From Dendronephthya gigantea (taxonomy: Eukaryota > Cnidaria > Anthozoa > Malacalcyonacea > Nephtheidae), in NCBI RefSeq assembly GCF_004324835.1, contig NW_021163019.1:1588501-1652500 (forward strand): a stretch of DNA of 64,000 nucleotides, given 5' to 3'. Made by a program: the position numbers and the translations under genes. Shown here piece after piece: positions 25,501-37,900 of this stretch (positions within the stretch are counted from its first letter, which is position 1; each line of letters begins with the position of its first letter). Under the pieces are notes generated by a model. The model did not search any database. It saw nothing but the letters and a program-made list of their open reading frames with translations, and was not told the DNA's origin.

Positions 25501-27653
25501 TTTTCCTGTTATCTAACATGGACTTTTCCAAAAGACATTCCTGAGCTTGTCCCTAAATAACAACCCATAGCTTAATTAAAGGAACAGTTCTGATGTACTT
25601 TTATTCATGGAAAAAAATGGTTCTTACAAGCATAATATTGATATAAAGATTAAGCAATTCCTTTGAAGTATCACTGTATTGATCGGTGCTAAAATTTTCC
25701 TGAAAAAAAGGTGCAGAAATATTATTGTACAAGTATGCATTCACTTAAGAAATTGGTGGTATTGAAATGGCTTGAATCGTGTCAAGTACCTTGATGTAAT
25801 TAAAGGCACCTGCTGCTGATTGATAATGTGTGCAAGCAACCTTCATACCCTGAAATGTTGATGAAATGTCTTAGTTAAACATGATTAAACAGAATTTTCA
25901 TGCAAACCTAATTATTTAATTGCTTGTATACCTCTTCAGAAACCCTGTCTTCTCTTCCAGCTAACAGTGAATGAAGGGCTCCTGCAGAAAATTACAACAA
26001 AAAATGCATTAAACTGCACAGCAATGTCTATAAATCAGGTGGACTTTGAATGCTATCATAAGTTTTGTATAACCCACCTAAGTTGAACAGAATTGAAGAT
26101 TGTTCATATGTGATGTCACCTAAAGTGATTGGGTCTTCGGTATAAAGATCTGTCCTAAATTGAAGCAAACCACCTCAAACTCAATAACGAACATATTACA
26201 AAATGCAGGTTCAGTCTCAAGGATTGCAAAGTAGAAAATGAAGAATAATCTGATGATTCGATGGACAGAGATTTGGAAACACTATTCGATGAATGTGATT
26301 TCAGATCTACCTTTGGGAATAAAATTCACTTTTTAACTACATGCATAATTCATTCCGAAGAACATGTTTATTTTGTATCATTTTCTACTATAGATCCAAT
26401 CCATGCATCTAATATAATCAATGCAAGTGTACAAATTTTCCAACTCACAAGAAATTGCTTGCAAATACCAAACAAAATCATCCCTACACAGTATGTGTAG
26501 GCACTGCCTTTACTGTACTAACCATGTGAATTCAACACTCGCAGGTGAACCCTCGCCCATTGGGAACCGGGTTTTTAGCAAATGTATTTGCCCATAATAT
26601 TTCCGTAGCAAATTGCATCCTGAATTGTCGTATGTTGGTTTTATCACAGCCTGTCAAAAATTCAATTTAAAACAGAGAAACTTAATAGAAAATCTACACA
26701 ATTTATTACACATCATTGACAAGTAGTACTTCCTCGTTGGAAAAGTAGCATTATTGATTATTTAATTACAGAAATTTGTAGTGAAATGAAATCACTGGTC
26801 AAACATTTCAAATTATGACCCTATATTTGCAACAGCATTGGGACTATTTTGGGTTGGTTGCCCCTCTCAGTGGATTCAAACAAGTGGATAGGTTACGGCA
26901 ATTTAGATTAGGGGAGGTGTGTAATATAGAAGTCTGCAAAAAAGTTGTCAGGTTCATCTGAATTCCTCATTTATCAAGAATGGGAAATATATTTCATAAC
27001 TGTTCTTGCAAACTTTTACTTGTTCAAATTACACATGGAAATACAGCAATATGAGCCAAAGTCTTTTGCTTCATCATGTACAAAATAGTGAAAATACAAA
27101 CCCCAAATGTTACTATGAAAGCTGTGATTCATAACAGTTTTATTTTAGTTCATTCAAACATATTCAAACATTGAATATATCAATGAAAGGCATTATAGCT
27201 ACTAAAATAGGAAGCTTTGTATCACAGTATGCAATAAAATGGGAGGTATGTTTTTTTATAAACAAAACAATAAAATATTTGAAATTACGTCACTAAACAT
27301 TATTCATTGGCATATATATTGAGTCTACTTTCAAAAATTTACAACAAACACAACATCATTTATGACAGTTTATTATTAAAAAAGAAATTACCGTTCTAAG
27401 TTGTTCAAGTTGAGTGCATTCTTGAGCATACGTTTCCCCATCTTCGTGGTAGAAATCACGTATGTACTATAAAAACAGATGAAAAACACATTTATAAAAA
27501 TCACAAAAACACTTCGTATGAACATAAAAATTAGCTAATAATCTCAGCAAAGTCTTATACCATACTTACTCGTTTTAAAGCGGGGGCAAAAGAAGTTACA
27601 TGCGACTCTTTTAGGTCTAGCTTGAGCATCAAAGACCTAGGACAGCCCTCCAT
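13560..27653 (-). CDS. PTPN23: HD-PTP / tyrosine phosphatase non-receptor type 23, BRO1-domain ESCRT adaptor
   Basis: About 30 exons on the minus strand. The BRO1 domain starts at 27653 (MEGCPRSLMLKLDLKES) and includes YYGQIHLLKTRFPMGEG and LFNLGALHSLLAGRED. The V domain runs to about 21276. One exon (17097-21184) encodes a 1,362-residue Pro/Gln-rich linker. The PTP domain follows (KNRYLDILPYDDQTRV, YIASQGPIPQCFMDFW, WPDHGVP, HCSAGVGRTGAF, MVQKKEQYEFCY). An acidic Ser/Glu-rich tail of 367 residues (exon 13560-14665) ends the protein. By family knowledge it acts at endosomes with ESCRT-0, -I and -III in receptor sorting. The linker carries PSAP (near 18395), a possible TSG101-binding motif. 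The linker and tail make it much longer than the human protein (1,636 aa). Unlike the human enzyme, the phosphatase motifs look intact. The donor near 21276-21302 is ambiguous: GT after KAKQIK, or GC after RYNT. Confidence 0.95.
14813..16590 (-). other. PTPN23: PTP catalytic domain exons of PTPN23
   Basis: Nine small exons carry the phosphatase domain. 16493-16590 ends in the pTyr loop KNRYLDILP. The next supplies YDDQTRV and SDYINAT. About 16123-16262 has KYIASQGPIPQCFMDFW. About 15777-15904 has QYWPKHEGHSM. About 15573-15626 ends in FTCWPD. About 15272-15375 starts HGVPSNPSDF and ends LLHC. The exon near 15200 supplies SAGVGRTGAF. The exon near 15000 supplies the Q-loop MVQ. The last begins EQYEFCYKAI. 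The catalytic Cys, the P-loop Arg, the WPD Asp and the Q-loop Gln are all present. Confidence 0.9.
16808..16984. repeat. Palindromic MITE-like element in a PTPN23 intron
   Basis: CTCGAGTTTCACGCTCTTAG at the left is matched in reverse complement by GAGAGTGAAACTCGA at the right. The pairing continues inward through GGCGATCGTCGGGCAACTGACAG and CTGTCAGTTGTCTGACGATCGCC, then through about 20 more bases around TGGCTATTCTCT. The arms are about 70 bases with a short AT-rich centre. It has no coding capacity. Confidence 0.75.
19258..19320 (-). repeat. PTPN23: CAA/CAG trinucleotide tract coding polyglutamine in PTPN23
   Basis: On the plus strand this is a run of TTG/CTG triplets. In the coding frame it gives two runs of glutamine, interrupted by Trp-Gln-His, inside the Pro/Gln-rich linker. 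It is mostly CAA with some CAG, a mixture that tends to be more stable than pure CAG. Confidence 0.9.
23236..23476. repeat. MITE family A, copy 1 (241 bp)
   Basis: It lies in a PTPN23 intron. The terminal inverted repeats are GGGGCCAGTTGTTCGAAAGG plus TGTTTAGCTTAAACGGTGGATAAG, against CTTATCCACCGTTTAAGC and CGCCTTTCGAACAACCGGCCCC. The AT-rich core has no open frame. Two more copies of this family occur in the window (36024 and 56955), so it is a true dispersed repeat. Confidence 0.9.
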
Positions 27654-27886
27654 CTTGTATAAATTTTCGTAAATTGTTTTGCTCGGTCAAGAAACTGGTT
27701 TCAAAATTGCCGATTCATTTCCGGTTTATATATCACCCTTTAACCAGGGTAATATTTTTTAATATCACATAATCATTAATATTCGTGCGTCTTGCAACTT
27801 TGCATATTAATGATGAATAATAGACTGTACATTACCAGAAGTACATAACCTACATAACCTACATAACCGTACATTACAATGTATAT
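27654..27886. promoter_or_regulatory. Bidirectional promoter between PTPN23 and JMJD4
   Basis: Only 233 bases separate the two start codons, which face away from each other, so one compact region must drive both. It contains a short tandem repeat CCTACATAA near 27848-27870. I see no TATA box in either direction. Confidence 0.6.
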
Positions 27887-30543
27887 ATGATGGAAATTTC
27901 AAGGGTGTCTGAGATTGGTTACCAAGAGTTTGTGCAAAAGTATTTGTTGGGGAATTTGCCATGTTTGCTGGATGAAAGATTCACAAGAAATTGGAAGAGT
28001 CGACAGGAATGGGTTTGTGATGGGAAACCAAACTTTGAATTTCTGAGAGAATCTTTTGGTATGCACTGTGTACCATGTGAATTTGCAGATGTGAACCAGG
28101 TGATCTAGCTGAATGCTAACTCTCTTCCATTGTTATGTGTTTTCTTCAGCTGAAGCCACAGTACCAGTTGCTGATTGCGATGAAGAGGAGTTCCAATCAC
28201 ATCCAAAACATTCAATGTTATTTAAAAAATTCATTGACTACTGGCAAGCTAGGAGTAATGGAATGTCGCAAGGTGTGTTATAAGTGATATACCATGATAG
28301 CAAAGCTTGTAAGCTGTTATATTTAGTATAATGAATGCATGCAATATTCAAAATTTCTTCTTTAGATGAGAAATGTTGGTACCTTAAAGACTGGCACTTT
28401 TGTAAGTAAGTCCTCTTTCAATTTTTCCAAAGACAAAAACTTTAATCAAAACCAGAACATTGGCAACTAATTTCCTCACACTTGTATTAGTTCTGTTCTT
28501 CTGTCCTGCTTCTCCTTGCTATGAGGCAAGGATGCATGGATGGGAGAAAATGTTGCCAACAAGGGTGTATACATTCAGTGTAAAAAAGCTTCAACTTTGG
28601 TTCATCAAAGTGACCACTCTGTTATTCCATCATCAACAGGCAATTTCCTGAATACAAAGCATATGAGATGCCTACTTTCTTCCAATCTGATTGGTTGAAT
28701 GAGTTTTGGGATGAGTGGACTGAAATGAAAGATGACTACAGATTTGTATACATGGGACCTAAGGGAACTTGGTAATACTTTGTAATGGATATAGATATAA
28801 AAAATGGTGATATACACATGATATGGTTTGTGTATATGCAAACCAAAGTCATATTACTAAGATCTTTATTTCTTTGAAATAGGACACCATTTCATGCTGA
28901 TGTATTTAGGTAAGATGATTGTGACACTCTACCTTGAATTACATACAATTTTCACAAGCCATTAACCGGTAGTTTATGACTTTATGTGTTTTCCTTTTAT
29001 CTTCATTCTTAAAAGGTCATACAGTTGGTCAGCAAACATTTGTGGTCATAAGAAATGGATTCTTTACCCTCCAGGATCGGAGAATCACATGAAAGACACT
29101 CATGGCAACCTAGTGTTTGATCTGAACTCCTTGGAGACTCAAGATACAAAAAGATTTCCACATTTTCATAAAGCACCCCAGCCAATGATTGTCCATCAAA
29201 AAGAAGGGGAAATTATTTTCGTACCAAGGTAGACTCTTTGGCTTTGTTCAAAGCTGAAATGAGGAAGACAGACATTGCTTCAGACAGAAAATAAACTATT
29301 GTATATATTTTACAACTGTATTTAAAGATGATAATTTGGTAAACGAGAACTACCAGTAGAAATATTGCATCAGGCGTTTCGCGGTAATTTTCTTGATATC
29401 ACGTGAGCTACAGGCGTAAAAACGCTCAGGTTGATGCAAGTTGATATAAACAGGATGGAGCAATGTTGTTCTGCCCAGATTGTTCAGAGTTGTTATCAAT
29501 ATTGAACAATATTGTTACACCCGATTCAGTTTCAACAATATTGTTCAATGTTGATAACAACTCTGAACAATGTGGGCAGCACAACATTGCTCCATCCTGT
29601 TTGCATCAACTTGCATCAACCTGAGCGTTTTTAGGCGTGTACTGACACTGACGTGCCAATTACCTTTCACAAAAACTCATTTAGTACATCACGTAAACCT
29701 GTTTTTAATTTTATAGTTGTTGGCACCATCAAGTTATGAACATGGTAAGAAATACGTCTGCAAATTTAGACAAAGATATCTGACACTACCCATGTCCAAC
29801 GTTCAATTATGTAAAAGCTTAACTTTATATAGGAGGACACAATATCAATAAATCATAATTGGATAAATGGTTGTGGAGTTTATCGCACGTGGCAACATTT
29901 AAAAGCAGAATTACACTTGGTACATTTTACTCAATTCACTGCAATCCGCGGTATAATTTGCGTCTGAATTTCAGATTAAGTGTATTCTCAGAATAATCTA
30001 GATTTCAATTTGCTTTTTCAGGTAAAACGCAGTATCGATGATTGTAAGGAAATGGATGGTTGGTTGGACCAGTGCCAAGTATGTAATCCGGTTTAAATGA
30101 TAATGAAAACGAAATTGAAGTTATTGAACCGTACCGTGCCATTCCTCTCATTTTTGTCTATTCTCTTGCAGATTATTCTCGAGGCAAACAGCGGGATAAG
30201 TTTCGCAACATTCTTCAAATTTCTCTTTTTCATTGCCCGTGCAAGACTCCACTTCCTGGAAAAACAGTTCCCAGAAAACTCAAAGTTCCGTGAACAATAT
30301 GCACAATTATTTCGTTTTGTTATAACGAAACCCGAATACCGGGAAACCATTACTTCCCCTGATATAAGCGGTCAACGACCAATACAGTACATGTACTATT
30401 CTCGTGACTTATGCCTGTTTGACTTGGTCAAAATCAAAGACGTCCTGGAGAAGTTTTTGGATCACGAAGATGTGCAAGGAACGCTGAAACAGGATTGTAC
30501 AATCCTGTTGTGTTGCTTGGTGAAAACGACTGATGATCTCTAA
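27887..30543 (+). CDS. JMJD4: JmjC domain protein 4, 2-oxoglutarate/Fe(II) lysyl hydroxylase
   Basis: Ten exons with consistent phases (27887-28058, 28150-28272, 28366-28405, 28640-28771, 28883-28909, 29016-29228, 29717-29744, 29833-29919, 30022-30078, 30172-30543) encode 416 residues. The JmjC iron site is visible: HAD in WTPFHADVFRSYSWSANICG, and the distal His in CWHHQVMNM. The 2-oxoglutarate-side residues lie in HKKWILYPP. By family knowledge JMJD4 hydroxylates a lysine of translation-termination factor eRF1. The donor of exon 8 was set at TTG|GTACAT because it restores the phase and the family spacing (ELHL joined to VKRSIDD); the later CGCG|GTATAA does not. A second ATG directly follows the first. 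Confidence 0.93.
29418..29633. repeat. Long palindrome (MITE-like) in a JMJD4 intron
   Basis: Arms of about 100 bases pair almost perfectly. TAAAAACGCTCAGGTTGATG on the left matches CATCAACCTGAGCGTTTTTA on the right, and the match continues through ACAGGATGGAGCAATGTTGT and GTTCAGAGTTGTTATCAA. The loop is only about 15 bases. Both ends begin and end with TA and are flanked by AGGCG on each side, which could be a short target-site duplication. There is no coding capacity. Confidence 0.8.
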
Positions 30544-31369
30544 TAATTGTAAAAATAATTTCTTAGAAATTGCCAATTGCTTTGGGTTGTTGTAGTGTTT
30601 CAATATCTCATCACTTTCTTCCATGAAATTCCTTGGGAATTCCCTAACCTCGCATCTTCCTAGTTGGTCATTTTATCACCCCACATAGCTTTACCACAAA
30701 GTCACCAGCTCCAGCCAATTATTAATGTCACGCTGAATCAGGGTTGATGGTTGTGATTTCCCTATTCAACAACTAAGAGATCTTATCAAAAAATCTAATG
30801 AAATCAGTTATGGTCTGACAAATTTCTAAAGCTGTAACTATAAAACTATTGATATGCAATTTAAATTTTTGTTAATATCAAGGTCATCATTGCATAATTA
30901 GATTATATTTGACCCCAGCAAATATGAAAGTGAAAAAAATTCATATGATCATGACATATGCAAATTTTCTCGTTTCGTGGTAACTAAGGACTGTTTGGTG
31001 TTTACCTAATTTTTTTTGCAGTTTACGTGACAAAATTAATTAATTTAAATCAGCTATGTCATGATGAGTAAGTGAGAATTTTAGATATAATCGAGTATAT
31101 AAAATAAAGTAAAACTTATCATTTACGTAAATGACTTCCTGTTAACTCAGGATGATTTCGCTACTTGGTATAGAATAACAGAAAATTCTAGAAATCTATA
31201 AATAAGGGGAATGACGCAAGAGTAAAACAACCAATCAGAAGCTGATAATGTGGCACGTGATCAGCACTATAAATTCCGGGGGTGAGCACATGCTTGTCAC
31301 AGTCAACGTTGCAATAAAGCCAGAAAGATTTACAACAAGTGTTTGTAGATATATTTTACCACTGAAAAA
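30544..31369. other. JMJD4 3' flank and HSP70 promoter region
   Basis: This is an AT-rich intergenic stretch. The last 230 bases hold the heat-shock element, CCAAT box and TATA box listed separately. I see nothing else. Confidence 0.6.
31181..31274 (+). promoter_or_regulatory. HSP70 promoter: heat-shock element, CCAAT box and TATA box
   Basis: GAAAATTCTAGAA at 31181-31193 is three alternating perfect HSF pentamers (GAA, TTC, GAA). A CCAAT box lies at 31231-31235 and TATAAAT at 31268-31274. That places the expected start of transcription near 31300 and leaves a short unspliced leader before the ATG at 31370. The spacing is that of a classical heat-inducible promoter. Confidence 0.85.
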
Positions 31370-34300
31370 ATGGCTAAATCACCAGCAATCGGTATTGATT
31401 TAGGAACAACCTATTCTTGTGTCGGTGTATTTCAACATGGCAAAGTTGAAATCATCGCGAACGACCAAGGAAACCGAACGACTCCGAGTTATGTCGCTTT
31501 CACAGACTCTGAGAGACTTATCGGAGACGCCGCAAAAAACCAAGTCGCTATGAACCCTTCCAATACAGTTTTTGGTAAGAAATCAATGTAACTGTGTTTA
31601 TACGGCCTATCTAAAGAATTTTTGTCCAATAAGGGATTATAGAAATGTATAATTTTCAAATTAAAAGAAGTCTGTTTCATTTTCGCTTTGTTGAAGTTTC
31701 CCACATTGTCCACTAAATATTGTTTCATTTCGGCACATTGTTTCAGCATTAGTTTTTCTGTATTAGCTCCATTTTTTTGTGTCTAATATAGAGCGATGTT
31801 TCCTTTATTTTAAAAGCAAGAACTCAATGTTTCACGACTTTGAAATACTTCGTATTTCAACTTTGAAGTACATCGTATTTCACAACTTTGCATTCATTGC
31901 ATACCTGTTATTTGGGCATGGCGACTCAAAAACAGCTGTTCATTATTTTGCTTTATTATCGGTTGTTTTTATAAATAAGCGTACTCTAGTTGCTCTATTT
32001 TTACTGTACACGTATCTAGAAAAGATTGTTTTCAATGTGAGAGAGTTTTGGGTTGAATTTATGGGAAAAAATTTGCCGGAAGCGAGTAATACCACGTAAC
32101 CTCGTGGTTCATTTGCGCAATATGTGACGGTGACCATGGACCCGGCCTCGTCAATTTCAGTTGTCTCATAGTTGAAATGTTTTACGTTCTGTTAGCCACC
32201 TCCTTGTAATCAGATTCTTCCTTTTATTCACAAAATATATGGTGATTTTAAAAACAACATTCTTTACATGAAAGTCTAAACAGAAACGAAACTTGGGCGG
32301 TTGGTGTGATCAGTTGCATTTTCTTTTCCAGATGCCAAGCGCCTTATTGGACGTAAATTTGATGATCAAGAAGTTCAGTCTGACATGAAACACTGGCCAT
32401 TCGATGTTAGAAATGAAGGAACCCGACCAAAAGTTGAGGTTGAATACAAGGGAGAGAAAAAGCGTTTCTTCCCAGAAGAGGTTGGTAACAAATTCTATTG
32501 TATGTAATCAACAGGTTTACAGATTTCTTATGGTTTGATTCTCCTTTCAATAGATCTCTTCCATGGTGTTGACCAAAATGAAAGAAACTGCGGAAGCCTA
32601 TCTGGGTAAGAAAGTGACCGATGCTGTTGTCACAGTACCTGCGTACTTCAACGATTCTCAGCGTCAGGCAACCAAGGATGCTGGTAGGTTGTTTTAAACT
32701 GTGTTGACGAATTCATACCTCTACAATTAAGATTTCAGGATGGCAGAGATCCTTATGACAATTACTTTTCTTTAGGTGTTATTGCTGGCCTGAATGTTCT
32801 CCGAATTATCAACGAACCAACAGCTGCTGCCATTGCGTATGGTTTGGACAAGAAAGTGAGTGCTGAACGAAACGTCCTGATCTTTGATCTCGGTGGTGGT
32901 ACATTTGATGTTTCCATCCTCGCTATCGAAGATGGTATATTTGAAGTGAAGTCGACAGCTGGTGACACCCATCTAGGTGGTGAAGATTTCGATCAATACA
33001 TGGTGGATCATTTCGTCAAAGAATTCAAGAGAAAACACAAAAAGGACATTACTGGAAACAAACGTGCAATGAGGAGATTGCGAACCTCGTGCGAACGTGC
33101 AAAGAGAACATTGTCTTCTAGCCAACAGGCTAATGTTGAAATTGATTCACTCTTTGAAGGAATTGATTTCTATACAAGCATCACCCGTGCCCGATTTGAG
33201 GAAATTTGTGGTGACAAATTCCGAAGTACCTTGACTCCAGTGGAGAAGGCTCTCAAGGATGCCGGACTTTCTAAAGCAGAAATCCATGAAGTCGTTCTTG
33301 TTGGTGGGTCCACCCGAATTCCCAGAATCCAAAAGTTGCTGCAGGATTTCATTGGCAAAGATTTGAACAAGTCGATCAATCCAGATGAAGCTGTGGCATA
33401 CGGTGCAGCAGTTCAAGCAGCCATCTTGTCTGGTGACACAAGTGATGATGTCAAGGATCTCTTGCTTATTGATGTCACTCCATTGTCATTGGGTCTTGAA
33501 ACAGCTGGTGGAGTTATGACGGCCATCATTGCCAGAAATACAACCATACCAACCAAGAAGACTCAGACCTTCACCACCTACTCAGACAACCAACCAGGTT
33601 CGTTTTTTTTTTGCAAACATTAATTCTTTCAATTTTTTCAATTTTGGAAAGAAAAATCCAAACAATTTACATGCCTACTTCCAGCCGAAGTTTCTTCAAT
33701 TTACTAATTTGAACCTTGTTTGTGTTATTCTCTTATTTCAGGTGTCTTGATCCAAGTTTTTGAAGGTGAACGATCTATGACTGCAGACAACAACCTCCTG
33801 GGGAAGTTTGAGCTCTCTGGTATCCCACCTGCCCCTCGTGGTGTCCCACAAATTGACGTCACCTTTGACATTGACGCCAATGGTATCCTCAATGTGAGCG
33901 CAGTTGAGAAGAGCACTGGCAAGGAGAACAAGATCACCATCACCAACGACAAGGGAAGGTTGAGCAAGGACGACATTGACAGAATGGTCAACGAAGCCGA
34001 GAAGTACAAGGCGGAGGATGAGAAACAGAGAGATCGTGTGCAAGCGAAGAATGGTTTGGAAAGCTATGCATACCAAATGAAACAAACCATGGAGGATGAA
34101 AAGTTGAAAGACAAGATCAGTGAGGAAGACAAGAAGGCCGTTATAGATAAATGCAATGAGGTCATTAGTTGGTTGGACTCCAATCAAACTGCGGAAAAAG
34201 ATGAGTTCGAAGATAAACAAAAAGAGCTGGAGAAAATATACAATCCAATCATCACAAAGGTCTACCAAGCTTCTGGTGGTGCTCCTCCTGGTGGAATGCC

Positions 34301-34400
34301 TGGAGGTATGCCAGGAGGATTTCCAGGTGCAGGTGGTGCTACTGATGGTGCCCCACCTACCCAACAATCACAAGGCCCAACCATTGAAGAAGTTGATTAA
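31370..34400 (+). CDS. Cytosolic HSP70 chaperone, five exons, 654 aa
   Basis: Exons 31370-31574, 32332-32480, 32554-32683, 32776-33597 and 33742-34400. The family signatures are all present: [14 protein letters not shown] (phosphate loop), [14 protein letters not shown] and [14 protein letters not shown]. The substrate-binding domain follows ([13 protein letters not shown]), then the lid, a [16 protein letters not shown] linker and the terminal EEVD that binds TPR co-chaperones, which marks it as cytosolic/nuclear. It combines introns, as in constitutive HSC70 genes, with a strong heat-shock element, so it may be both constitutive and inducible. The intron 2 donor GAG|GTTGGT is weak but required to give [12 protein letters not shown] polyadenylation hexamer AATAAA lies near 34613. 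HSPA8-like; the exact paralogue cannot be named. Confidence 0.98.
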
Positions 34401-34938
34401 ACAAACTATCATGTTACAGACACTCAATTATCATAAAAATTGTTTTGTAATTTTGTTAACTATTTCCTATTTCGCATTGTTTGTACCTATTCTACAAATA
34501 ACTGTTGTGTTGTTTCCTTAGCGTCTCAAAAAATTGAATGCTCATAAAAATAGACCATGATAAAAATGTCAATAGCCATTATGAAACTATTGCAGAAACT
34601 GTTCATTATTTAAATAAATTATCTGCATTAAAATGTGCACTTTATTAAAGCAGTTGTGTGAATTATTAGCCTTTAATATACAACCTAGTCAGAGAGAAGG
34701 ATCTTGGTTATCCTTAGACGATTGCAGTATCATGAAGTTTGATTTAGAATCTGAGTGTTTCTGGTTGCATTACAAATCCTAGTTTTCTCCAACTAGTAAC
34801 TAAACCATGTTTCTCTAGTATATTTCATTCCCAAATAGCTACTTTCTACCACATGCCTGCTGTGTATGTAGAAATGGCTCAGAGTTTCAACCTAGCGTTT
34901 GACGCCAGCAACACACAAGCAACCTGAAGATAAAACTC
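34401..34938. other. Convergent 3' intergenic region, HSP70 and NELF-E
   Basis: It holds the 3' UTRs of the HSP70 gene (plus) and NELF-E (minus). It is AT-rich, with an AATAAA near 34613 for the plus-strand gene. No other feature was seen. Confidence 0.5.
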
Positions 34939-37900
34939 TCAAAAGAAATCATCGCCATCACCGTATCTCTGCAACTCTCGATTATCCTGTGATGGTTTCT
35001 CACTACGATCACGAGGTCTGTGATCTACACAGAAAAATGAGATGTCTTCATATTGCTCTATCCATGCCCCCCACCCCCTGTGTGCGCAACTATGAATCTT
35101 GTATGGTTTTGTCAAACAAGCCAAGTGTATGTACAAAAAAAGATTGCAAGGAATGAATGAGATCATGCCTGACTGAACATTATGGTAGTGAAAAAATTTC
35201 CATTAATAGATAAGAACATAGGTGGAGGTAACCCTTACCTCTTGCCCACATTGGGCTATCCCCTCGATCATTATGAAACTGTCTTCTTGCAAATGAAACT
35301 TGGACAAAAACACCCCCAACTTTTTCACCATTCATCTAAGTATAATAACACAGTATACATAAAGTATCACTTTGATTAATCTACAGTATAGGTTTCTCTT
35401 CAGCTCAAGGCAATGAACCAAGCTATACCCTACCCACAGCGAACTATATAATAAATAATATTCCAATCTATAGCTCCTTATATTTGGTTATGAGGGTTCT
35501 CATGAGGGAGGACTAAGTAAATTTTTTTGCAGTCTGTGGTTAAAAAGCCTATGGAGATGTATCATGTATATCAGTAATTTAAGGTTTGGTCAGACCTGTT
35601 ACCTCATCAATTGTTTTTTGAGCCTCGTCCACACTCTTATATGTAACAAAACCAAACCTAAAGCAACAAAATACACTCAATAGTTAACATTTCAATTCAT
35701 TGGTATAAATATTCTTAATAATTCATTGAAAAAAGGAAATAAAATTAGTATTGTATATTTACTTTCTATCCCTTTCAAAATGAACATCAGTAACAGTCCC
35801 TACAAAATACATATCTGGTTATTACTACTCATCTAAATGCATTTAACTGGAGTGGAAACATTCCCAAAAAAGACTATAAAAATCAAGCAACTTACCATAC
35901 TTGCCAAATTCCTTTTTTACAATCTCTTCTGTAAGACCATAACCTTTAATGAAGACGGTGTTACCCTAATAACATACCAAGTGTCAAAAACCTTTGGGGA
36001 CATTGAACGTCCTACATTAGCCTGGGGCCAGTTGTATTAATTCAAAATAGAAAGCAAATCTATTGTTTTATTCAAGAAGCAAACTAAATGCTTTCAACCC
36101 TAATACAAGGATACTGTTTACAACTACATATTCAGTGCATAATATTCAAGTTGACTCATTTAAGAGATGTTACTTAAATTTGACATTCAAAGAGAGACAT
36201 TTAAGGGTGTTACTTAAATTTGACTTATCCACCATTTAAGCTAAACAGGCCTGATACAACCACCCCTTGCAACACACATATGTCTTTTCCCCAGTGGCGT
36301 AGCCAGCCCGACAATTTAGTCATGCTATGCTGATATTGTGGTGATCATTGACTGTGAAAACAATGAATTTCTAAAGAAATGAATAATGATAATAACATAA
36401 AATTTGCATAGCATGTCTAAATCGTCAGGCTGGCTACGCCACTGCTTTTCCCTCACTACTGACCAAGGGCTTAATTGTTTAATTTTTGTGCAATAAAACT
36501 TACTTTTCTTGGTTCTCGATATCCTCGGTTATAATCTCGGTATCCATGATTGGGGTTCGAGTCTGCAATGCAACATATCAATACTTGTGTTAGCCATCAT
36601 TTGGATTTTGGAAGCAAATTAAGACATTTTTGGACTGGTAGTTTATAAGATAAATTGTTGTGCAGCCAATTAACATCCTATTATGGACTAGTTTTGAGGG
36701 GCTAGCTGTTCATGAATCTCACAACTGCATTAAGAATAAACCTAATACATACCATGGTCACGATTCTCTCTGCTTTTAACAAAACTATAAAAAGTAAATA
36801 TGTACTAAAATAATTTCTTTTCATAGTGAAGAGTTCAGGTTACAGTTTAGTTGGGATACACTGCATGAAAGGAAATTATACTTTGACTGATTGCATGAAA
36901 AACCAACTGTCAAATGAGAAATTAACCAGTTCTTACTTGCTATTGTACATTTCCTTCATTGCACTGATATCTGAATGTGTTCTCTAAAGTGAAAGTGGGG
37001 AAAAATATTGTTAGGTTGTATTATTCTTTATAAGACCGATTTGTATTTGAAAATTACATTTATAATTTGTTTACCTTCTTTTCAACAGGAGCTAATTCTT
37101 GATCAGATAAGCTGTCCTACAGATTTGGAAAATGATTAAAGATAGGTTAAATTGATTCTTGTGGTTTGGAAATACACATAGTCATACACAAGATTTATAT
37201 AGTTTTTACCTTTGCCAGTTTCTTTTCGGACGTTCTTACTCTTTTGAATTCTCTACTCACAGATGTCTTGGATATTTTAACACACTATCATAAATTAGTA
37301 TAGAGGTCAGTTACTGACATTTTATGTACAATCTCGCAAATATTTTGTAATGCTCCATCTCACCCCAGAAGCAACAAGCATCTCAGCTTTTTTCTTGGCA
37401 TCTTCAGGAGTAATACTTGCAGTTGGAGCTAATTCTAAAAGTGATTTAAAGTCAGAGTGAATCGACTTTCCAAGGTGCACCTTGTGGAGCCAGTGACCTA
37501 TATCCCAAAGATCTTTGGCATTAAGTTTCAATGCCTTTTAAGAGCATTGGCATACCGGTGCTATTGTTGACATGCCTGAGTAGGCATTTTGTACATTTGG
37601 CAGTGCTTCTGGCCTGTTCCAAGTCACTTTCAAGAATATGCTCAATTTCCACACCTACCTCGTTTTACAGCTGGCTTCACTTTAGTTTCAGCTTTTTCCT
37701 TCAATTTTTGAAGCAATTTTTTCTGTCCCCACAATTAGAAAAATAAAGATACAGTGTTTTAGCCCGAAACATTATGATACATTGATACTGCATTTTGATA
37801 CCCATATATTTAATGCCATATAACAACCGAATTCCCTTTCATATCATTTAACCTAAACAATGCTATAACAATAAAAACCTTTTCTCGCAGGACTTTAAAT

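Noticed and set aside
33738-34367. Antisense 209-codon frame over the last HSP70 exon
   Set aside because: Long antisense frames are well known opposite HSP70 genes because of codon bias; there is no start context or homology.
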